Shown: positions 56,701 to 64,000 of the stretch, piece by piece
Numbering within the stretch: position 1 is the stretch's first letter
How the letters are laid out: each line of letters starts with the position of its first letter
NCBI GenBank assembly: GCA_001466705.2
Contig: LATX02000024.1
Span: 462,477 to 526,476, forward strand
DNA: 64,000 bases
Origin: Moniliophthora roreri
Lineage: Eukaryota; Basidiomycota; Agaricomycetes; Agaricales; Marasmiaceae
Direction: 5' to 3'
Notes under the pieces: model-generated
What the model was told of the DNA's origin: nothing
What the model saw: only the letters and a program-made list of their open reading frames with translations
Databases searched by the model: none
Translations under genes and position numbers: made by a program

Positions 56701-58634
56701 CGGAGATATAGATGGCTTGGGGAGATTTTGAACCGTGCAAGTGATATTTCTTGCATTTCGCCTTGTAGCCCAGTGCTAACATATAACTCCAACGCTTTGC
56801 CGGTATCGGTCTGTTTGGCTTGCTTGAAAGGACAGTGAACCGAGACGAACCATTGCATAGTTGCTCCGAGAGACCCTGTGGAGGCAAACTATCTGATACG
56901 TCGCTGGCTAGTGAAGATGAGAAGACAGACAACCTCGTCAATACGCCAGATCATCGATTCTCTCCATTCAAACTTTCAAACTTGCTGGCTGGATAATAAG
57001 ACGGATGTTTAACGGTACACCTGGAGCACAATCGTTTTATACCCTTCAAACCTACCGAACGAAACCAGGTTCGTGCAATTCTTCGATACCGAGCTCGGTG
57101 TTGAACTCTGACGGGCCCCTCCCTTGTCGCAATGAATAACCTACTCGGTATACAGCATGTTGGTTGCGAAGGTCCTGACAAAGAGGGACACTAGATATAT
57201 TGCTGGCGTTGAGCTCGAGAAGATTTTTGTTGGGTTTTGACTATGTGGATCACTGGCGCTTCCAACGCAGGACTCTGGGACTAGCCTCGATTAGAATGAT
57301 GTCAGAACTTCTTACCGGCTTGCTCTCCGAGCCTTTGAAAGGTGGCGTCTTCAGAAACCATCATGCCGTTTAGCCGTATTATCAACCCAACCATTCTGTT
57401 GGAGCACGCCGGAATTTTTGGAGTATGGGTTTGAGGTTAGGTACGTCCGATTTTAACGTCTTCTAAGGTTCAGAAACATGCAAAGAATAATCTTATGATA
57501 TTCTAGCACGTTAGAACATCTGCAAAGATTACCGTTCCAACATACTTCATACTCATGGCCTAGTTCGTTTATCAATTCCCTCATGCTACCACATGCTTAC
57601 CAACTCATCGCCTGGTCCAGGCCACCGCCCCCTTTTCATTTCTCCCGTGATGGGCGGCTTCTGATATCGTTCGCTACTCATTATCCAGATCGTTTGTTTA
57701 CTGATACTCTGACCTAGTTTTTCCCATTATCATCGGCATATCTACGCATGACTTGACTCTTTGATAGCATTTTACTGTATGCAAAGCTACCTTCAAGCAT
57801 TGATCGTCGGACCGACGTTTGCTGTACAAGCTGGTGATATCGGCATCTGCGTAGACGCTAAAGGGCTGAGTACAAGGACTGCCAAGCGTCCGGCTTGTAG
57901 GAGCAACCTTTCTCAATTTGTTTCAGCGATGCTGCACTAATGATCGACGTGCTGAATCTGTCACTGATGATTCCATGACATTGTCCCCGCGGATAGATGG
58001 TAATTGAAGACCTAACGGTCATCGTCGGCACGGAGGTTTTCAGGACGCAAACTATATTTGTACGATTTGGGTGGGACGAGGAGCACGCGAAATTTTAGTG
58101 GTTGTCATGCTGTCGGCTCAGGTTCAGACTCTTACTACTTAGTAGATCTCGCTATGGGGATAGGTTTCTCAGGGACATAATCCCATCGTCGGTGATTGTC
58201 AAAACATTTTGGATTGGGCGTCTGTATTTAATGTGACTTACGGTTAAAAACTACAGCAGGCGGGCTAGCCTATCACAACGTGGGCATGGGGTTGGTTCAA
58301 GGTGATACTTACCTTCCAAAAACACATAATAAAGGCTAGAGGGCACCGGGATGCTTCGACTCGCATTTAAGCTCCTTCTCTTAGTCAATCTCCTTGGGTA
58401 TCACTTAGAAGCCAGCGTCGCCGATATCAAAACTCCATGTCAGAAAGATGGGATCAAAGGTTTCATACTGATGCTGAGTATACACCCATCCTTTTCAAAT
58501 GGTGCGGCTCGCCACTCACTTCATAGTACTATCACAGCGAGCATCATCTTGAGAGCTTCCGGATCCCTCCCCCAAATTCCATCTCCTGTTCCAACCAACA
58601 GTTCTACTACCATGGACAGATCCACCCTTATTCT
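53791..58634. other. Region of about 4.8 kb without a recognised gene
   Basis: Read on both strands. Minus-strand frames at 54250-54608 and 55403-56005 are open for 75-105 codons and might be exons, but I cannot join them or name a family. At 54808-54860 TGTCTGTATCAC faces GTGATACAGACA, a 12 bp inverted repeat. At about 54704-54735 CAACAATAGATAAGACC is repeated in tandem. A plus-strand frame from 58351 starts with a signal-peptide-like MLRLAFKLLLLVNLLGYHLE but has no further support. Confidence 0.4.
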
Positions 58635-59480
58635 ATGGATGGTGCAGGTCCTACCAACTCATATCCACCTAACCGGGTTGAGGAAAGTCATCTCAATAAA
58701 ATCGGAAATGTGGATGATTTCCCTCAAGCTGGCCTCTCGAATGGTCAACCAATCACTGCTCCGAGCACTAAATATGGCAGAGATATGTTCGACAGCCCCT
58801 ACGCAACGTCCTATGGCCCTATGAGCTCCCCAGAGGCCAGGTCCCACTACTGTATGAATCTGGTTACAGAATCATCATTCCCCAACCTTCGATTGGACCC
58901 CAATCACCGATCCTTCAAGACAGCGACATATAGCAGAAAATCACCTCCCGCGACCCATAACGCCATTGGATCCTTGCACATCGCGGCGGGTACAGGTTGG
59001 TCGATACCTGACTTGGATTGTCGGTGCGATGGCACCTACCCTCTCTCCATCACCAACGACTCCACCGAGAGCGTTCCGGCCCTCCCTAATGTGCGGCCTC
59101 GCGTAATCAAACAGGTCGTCGCCACAGAAGGCGTCGTAGACGCAAGTATGCGGAGACGAAATCCGACAAAGCCAGGATGCCTCTACAGATGCACTGATTT
59201 CCCGCCATGTCAGGCTACGTTCACCGCGAGCCATAATCTAAAGAGTAAGTTTTCACTACATGTTCTATGAAGTTCATTGAAGCCTAGCACATTTCTAGAT
59301 CACATAGGTTCTCATCTCGGCAACAGGCAACATCAGTGCTCTTACTGTCCCACAAGGACTGTCACCCTATCGGACATTAAACGACATGAGAAGACGTGTA
59401 AAAAGCGACGTTCTAGCGCGACTCCAGGACCCTTGCATCAGCAAATCGAACACCTAATGATCATGGCAGAAAATGACTGA
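58635..59480 (+). CDS. C2H2 zinc-finger regulator with repeat-derived C-terminus
   Basis: Exons 58635-59244 and 59299-59480 (donor gtaagt, acceptor ttctag); upstream exons are likely but not resolved, so the true start is uncertain. The N-terminal half is Ser/Pro/Asn-rich, as in fungal regulators. Finger 1 is CTDFPPC, then HNLKNHIGSH across the splice site. Finger 2 is QHQCSYCPTRTVTLSDIKRH followed by EKTC, then a basic KKRR. Likely a nuclear DNA-binding protein. The last 15 residues (LHQQIEHLMIMAEND) are encoded by the repeat unit that starts near 59435, and the same peptide recurs in the second repeat copy. The natural C-terminus seems to have been replaced. Confidence 0.65.
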
Positions 59481-59929
59481 AATAGGTGATCATGGGCAAA
59501 ATACATTATTACCCATTTTGGCCTTGATAATGGCAGAAAACAGACCCCGCCTAGTGATCATTCATTTTGCCCATGATTACCCATTTCTGCCATTATTATC
59601 CATTTTGCCCATGATCACCCATTTTCATGAGAGTCAGCTGGACAGAGAAAATGTATACTGCCACCTGGCAGAATCAAACCAGTGACACCAGCATTGCTTT
59701 GTAAGCCAATGCAGGAGCTTGGGCCACAACATAACCACTGTACCAAAGTGCTATATAACATTTTAGTGTACACAGTACAATATATCCCCTTGCCTCCCCA
59801 GCTAATTCAGAGAAAACCTGCATCCCCCTGGCCTTGGCTAGTGTTTTTATCAGTCAGAACATTAACCAATAAGTCCTCTCTACCATATAGACCCCTCTCT
59901 CTGTGTTTTAGAAGGCAGAAAAAAATTGN
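59435..59929. repeat. Dispersed repeat, copy 1 (tandem pair)
   Basis: A unit of about 500 bp, repeated at 59960-60482 (offset 525). It contains short runs of CCCATTTTGCCCATGATCA-type motifs, a tRNA-like block and a tail ending AAGGCAGAAAAAAATTG. An N follows at 59929. Confidence 0.8.
59655..59754 (-). repeat. tRNA-like block (SINE-type head) in repeat copy 1
   Basis: Minus strand resembles a tRNA with A-box (TGGTACAGTGG) and B-box (GGTTTGATTCTGCC) spaced as in RNA polymerase III promoters. More degraded than the second copy. Confidence 0.5.
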
Positions 59930-59959
59930 ATCAACTGATTTGCCAAACCAGCTCGACCT

Positions 59960-60482
59960 GCATCAGCAAATCGAACACCTAATGATCATGGCAGAAAATG
60001 ACTGAAATAGGTGATCATGGGCAAAATACATTATTACCCATTTTGGCCTTGATAATGGCAGAAAACAGACCCCGCCTAGTGATCATGGGAGATCATGGGC
60101 AGAATGGGTGATCATTCATTTTACCCATGATTACCCATTTCCGCCATTATCATCCATTTTGCCCATGATTGCCCATTTTCATGAGAGTCGGCCGGACAGA
60201 GAAAATGTATACTGCCACCTGGCAGAATCGAACCAGTGACACCAGCATTGCTTTGTAAGCCAATGCAGGAGCTCGGGCCACAACATAACCACTGTGCCAA
60301 AGTGCCATATAACATTTTAGTGTACACAGTACAATATATCCCCTTGCCTCCACAGCTAATTTAGGGAAAACCTGCATCCCCCCAGCCTTGGCTAGTGTTT
60401 TTATCAGTCAGAACATTAACCAATAAGTCCTCTCTACCATATAGACCCCTCTCTCTGTGTTTTAGAAGGCAGAAAAAAATTG
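59960..60482. repeat. Dispersed repeat, copy 2
   Basis: Second copy with small differences and an extra AGATCATGGGCAGAATGGG-type insertion near 60089. Beyond 60482 a further degenerate array of GACCAAAATCATTTT motifs runs to about 60680. Confidence 0.8.
60209..60308 (-). repeat. tRNA-like block (SINE-type head) in repeat copy 2
   Basis: Minus strand: A-box TTGGCACAGTGG (about 60288-60300) and B-box GGTTCGATTCTGCC (60221-60234) with tRNA-like spacing. The T-arm pairs only partly, so it is not a working tRNA. Typical of tRNA-derived SINEs. Confidence 0.55.
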
Positions 60483-60682
60483 GGTCTTATGATTATCCAT
60501 TTTCTTCCATTTTCACCCATGATCAGTGACCGAAATCATTTCTGCCTATTTTCTCCCATTTTCTTCCATGATTATTGACCAAAATCATTTTCCCTCATTT
60601 TCTGCTATGCTCATTCATAATCATCGACCAAAATCATTTTTGTCTATTATTGTACATGATATAGACCAAAATAGATTATCAT

Positions 60683-61806
60683 TCATGCTCATTAACTGCA
60701 CTATTTGCTAATGTGTAGGTTCTGCAAGTTACAACTGTGTTGCATACTCCACACAAATCTAATCCTAATGGAGTTTACGAGCCACTCCTATGCTGGTCTC
60801 TCGAACATATCTCCATATGGTGTCGTGATTAGGTACTGTTTTCCTATTTTGAAAATATATATCTATACACTCTTTTGGAAACTCTTTCAGACTGTAGTAA
60901 GTAGCCAGAACCATACTATACCTTATTTATTATTTTATGTTGCGTCTTGGTTGAGTCTCATAGATACCTTTGTATGTGTCAAATGCATTGACTCATCGCT
61001 CCCTCCAGTTGGTCATCCTCCAGCTCCTAAACTGCTAATCTAAGAACCTCTCAAGCTTCTGCCTCAGGAGTCATTCATGTACGTTTACTGTTGAATTGGC
61101 AAGATCTACTGATTAAGCTTACCTAGTAACGATAGAACATTGAACAATTGGAGAGTCCTATGTTTAAATAAGAAAGCAAGAAACAGCCCCAGGTCTAGCA
61201 TCATCGGGATGAGATCACCTGTCAAGCTGTTACTGTGGCATTCATGAGAGAAAGATGTGGTTCCAAAGAAAAAAAAAGTGTTTCAGCTCGCATCCAATTG
61301 ATCCAGTGAGGCATTTCAGAAAAACCATTTCTGTGCAGTGAGAGCTGAGCACTCCAGAAGAACGAACCTGCGAGGACAGGTTCCTCAAATGCTAAGAGGG
61401 TTCACGCATTCACAGGCAGAAATAGCTGCAATGAACTCAAGATTAGCTGAAGAAGGCTGGATCCAATGGCACTTGCGAGTGTGTTGTGCTGTGGTCTTGT
61501 GAAAGCACAATCCATTTCCTGGGCCAAGAATATTGTTTACCATGACATGACCTCAAAGAAACAAACTGAAGCTGGAAGAATGGAACAATGGGCATGGGAA
61601 GTTGTTGTCATAGTACACAGACCGCGGCGTTTCAACAAAATGGCGACACTTGAGCTTGAACCATGATAACACATTTGAATTTTACTGGCACCGGGACTCA
61701 GGATTCGACATGAGGGAGTGTCAATATGTAAATGTATTGAAGATGGGTATGTGTGCTGCCTTGTCTCATCTCAAACACTTATGCAGTTTCTGATGCTACA
61801 GTGTAG
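60683..61806. other. Unassigned AT-richer region
   Basis: No supported gene. Open frames at 60705-61043 and 61466-61666 lack splice logic and family motifs. Confidence 0.45.
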
Positions 61807-62574
61807 TAGGGCTGTGAACCATTGCCATACAGACAGGTGATATGGTAACGGCTTTATGGTTATGGGTACTGTACTGTTCACAATGATTTTGAGCATCTTA
61901 TACAGTACAGTGTTGAGGTGGAGGAAACCATAAAGTGCATACTATGGACGGCTGGCATGGCTGTATATACGGGATAGTGCATTCCCACAATTTCTGACGC
62001 ATTATTCCTTGTTCTGGTCAACCTTTTCATTGCATGTCTTCTGGTCCTGGACTCTCTGCAAAGTTTCGTTCATGAAAAGGGTGCAAATGATCTATGCTTG
62101 GAGATAATCTGACAGACTCTCAACTCTGAAAGGTGCATATCTCATCCTTAATCTATCTCAACATGCTGCATACACTATATACTAACTGCGAAGCCTTCTT
62201 CAGGCCAAAATTCATGCATTCTCACATGAACCCCCGACCATGGCATCCATGCTACTTAGTATCACGTGAATTATATGCCCCAAAGGACACTCGAAATCGA
62301 CCTTATTCACGAGCAAACCATGCACATTTGCTGTCACTCCCCCTCTGACTACATCACTACTATGTGTGAACGTTAGGCAGGCTGAACTTATGCCAGATAA
62401 TATCATTTCTTCTACCATACACCATATCACCGTATACGGCTGTCTGTACTACCGTACCATACTGTCAAAGGTTCAGACTAACTATAATACAGTATGGGGA
62501 TGGTCTGCTGAACACTGTCAAATTACTGTCAAGTTGATGGCCATTACCATATACAGTAATGGCTCACAGCCCTA
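61807..62574. mobile_element. 768 bp non-autonomous hAT-type element
   Basis: Starts TAGGGCTGTGAACCATT and ends with the reverse complement TAGGGCTGTGAGCCATT (one mismatch in 17). It is flanked by a perfect 8 bp target duplication CAGTGTAG (61799-61806 and 62575-62582). Eight-base duplications and a TAGGGCTG-like end are typical of the hAT superfamily. Subterminal ATATGGTAACGGC/ATATGGTAATGGC also face each other. No transposase inside. Confidence 0.9.
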
Positions 62575-62771
62575 CAGTGTAGACACTGGCGGTGTAGTAT
62601 GTTCAAGCTTTAAGTACTAAGTGGGGAGCAACTTGATCTCTGCTTCGGCTCCCTGCTTTTTGCAAACCTACTCCAGAATCGAGGTTGTACTTGTACATCC
62701 TTGTGAAGTCTTAGAGAATGGTGTCTTCTAGAGGTGTGTCATATTGTATCTCATATCTCATTACACTTGCT

Positions 62772-64000
62772 GAGATCTGCATGCTCTTGCATGGGTAGCT
62801 GCTATGCTCCAGAAGTCAGAATAGCTCGTCAGTGTTATCCCACCTACAGAACATTCTAGGAACGATACCTCCTTCGGTCATAATATCTGTGATATATGGT
62901 GAATGGAACCTCATGTGGGGAGACATATCACAGGCAGACATCAAGCTTCAGCTCAAAGATTGAGTGTTCCATCAATCCTATTGTTACGTTACTTGCAGCA
63001 ACGACAACAACTCAACACCACTTGACATAGTGATGCGGAGTTAATCTTTGACAAGAAAGGTAAGTTCCTTTCCTGAAGGAGTAAGGTTCAAGTTAGAGAG
63101 CTAGCTTAAGAAAAGCTAGAGTTCAGAGTTTGTTCGTTGGCTAAACACAAGTTGATTAAACTAGGTCAAGCTGAGGAGCTATAACCCAGTTCTATCTACC
63201 TTTTATACATCCATTGTAGTTACACATTTGTACATTATAGAACGTCCAAGAACACGATGGAAAGTGTATAAAGTAATCGAGATAGAAGGTAATGGAATGT
63301 CGAAGAAATGTCGATGGGAAAAAGAATCGGAATGATATCATAAAGAAAATGTTGGAAAGCCATAGAATGATTTATAAGAAGGGAACTGGGAAAGTGAATG
63401 AGTCCAGATATCAAAGGGAAGCATAACGTTGGGCGCTAAATTGCCCCAATTAGTAATACAGAGAAAGAGAATCGAAGAAACATCTGTCCAAAGTGAAAAA
63501 ACTGTAACACCTATTCAGGAAAAGAACGATAGTCTATCATGGAAATCCCTTCACCAACTATCAGTCATTCCACTGTTCAGGACCAAGAAGGGATAGGCAG
63601 AGTCAACCTTATCAATGACCTGGATATGCTCCTCCATTCAATTAAATGGAGGACTCCAGATCTGCAACAATCTTTATAGCTTCGTTCCATTGTACCATTC
63701 CCTGTTGTTGATATCTCGTGGACGCACGAAGACTCAACAGTTAGAAAGCAGACTGTCTCTGCTACTAGTAGCCTCCTTTGAGGATGCGTGGGGAACACAC
63801 TCTTCGTACAATAACCGCTGACAGGATTGTGAGCATTTGGCTTTTATCATTGCCTTTTCACAGTACATCAACAGGACACATCGCAATTCAGTGCTCATCG
63901 TTGCTAACTAGCAAGTGTGGTCAACAGTTCGCATGCTTTATTCACAATGGGACTATATCTTGGGACATGTATTCACCAATATCTTTCCAGGAAACTACCT
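62772..64000 (+). pseudogene. DUF6535 pseudogene split by a solo LTR, runs off the window
   Basis: Corresponds to the C-terminal half of the gene at 50381-52424, for example LHSIKWRTPDLQQS against LRSIRWATLDLQRS. Lesions: CGA to TGA at the codon after LQLKD (about 62961), a TAG in place of GAG near 63678, a frameshift near 63750, and the LTR insertion at 62982-63509. Confidence 0.85.
62982..63509. mobile_element. 528 bp solo LTR of a retrotransposon
   Basis: Begins TGTTAC and ends GTAACA (inverted terminal hexamers in the usual TG...CA form). It is flanked by a perfect 5 bp target duplication CCTAT (62977-62981 and 63510-63514). The empty site is visible in the intact paralogue at about 51616 (CAATCCTATTCAG). 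No internal retrotransposon genes, so it is an LTR left by recombination. Confidence 0.93.

Noticed and set aside
60209..60308. Functional tRNA gene
   Set aside because: A- and B-boxes are present but the T-arm and acceptor do not pair properly, and the block is inside a tandem repeat.
1..64000. CRISPR array, prophage or bacterial operon
   Set aside because: No regularly spaced short repeats with unique spacers. Genes are intron-rich and of fungal families.

Overview
The window looks like nuclear DNA of a mushroom-forming fungus (Agaricomycetes, probably Agaricales). Genes are cut by many 45-65 nt GT-AG introns. The recognisable families fit that group: a DUF6535 membrane protein, F-box proteins, CE4 chitin deacetylase, indoleamine 2,3-dioxygenase (IDO), an UstYa/DUF3328 protein and a C2H2 regulator. 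There is no prokaryotic-style operon and no CRISPR array.

Left half (1-36 kb). This is a decayed tandem array of about 9 kb units. Each unit starts with a multi-exon gene of an uncharacterised family, called 'family X' here, with starts at 2104, 11253, 20585 and 29588. Each is followed by rearranged modules holding broken IDO genes (minus strand), broken CE4 genes (plus strand) and fragments I could not name. Only family X copy B (552 codons, 8 exons) reads cleanly end to end. Bases 1-2805 look identical to 9150-11954, and 2795-3864 identical to 30281-31350. Single Ns at 3867, 6770, 8476 and 59929 sit at abrupt junctions, so parts of the left edge may be assembly mosaics.

Centre (36-41 kb). 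This is the most interesting part. An intact five-exon UstYa/DUF3328 gene (minus, 36492-37483) with two HxxHC motifs lies about 3.1 kb from, and divergent to, a tiny four-exon gene (plus, 40628-41028) that ORF finding misses. The tiny gene encodes a 73-residue secreted precursor with Lys-Arg (Kex2-type) sites and two near-identical 20-residue peptide repeats, each on its own 60 nt exon. Signal peptide plus Kex2 repeats plus an UstYa-type enzyme is the hallmark of dikaritin (ustiloxin-type) ribosomal peptide pathways, described mainly from ascomycetes. Between them lie hairpins, a telomere-like tract, a degenerate repeat and a frameshifted gene pair.

Right half (41-64 kb). In order: an aspartyl-tRNA synthetase pseudogene, an intact CE4 deacetylase (254 aa, 11 exons), a Rossmann-fold NAD(P)-binding protein (289 aa), an F-box protein (530 aa), a DUF6535 protein (662 aa), an F-box pseudogene, about 4.8 kb with nothing recognised, a C2H2 protein whose end runs into a repeat, a tandem repeat with tRNA-like promoter boxes, a 768 bp hAT-type element with an 8 bp target duplication, and a broken DUF6535 copy split by a 528 bp solo LTR.
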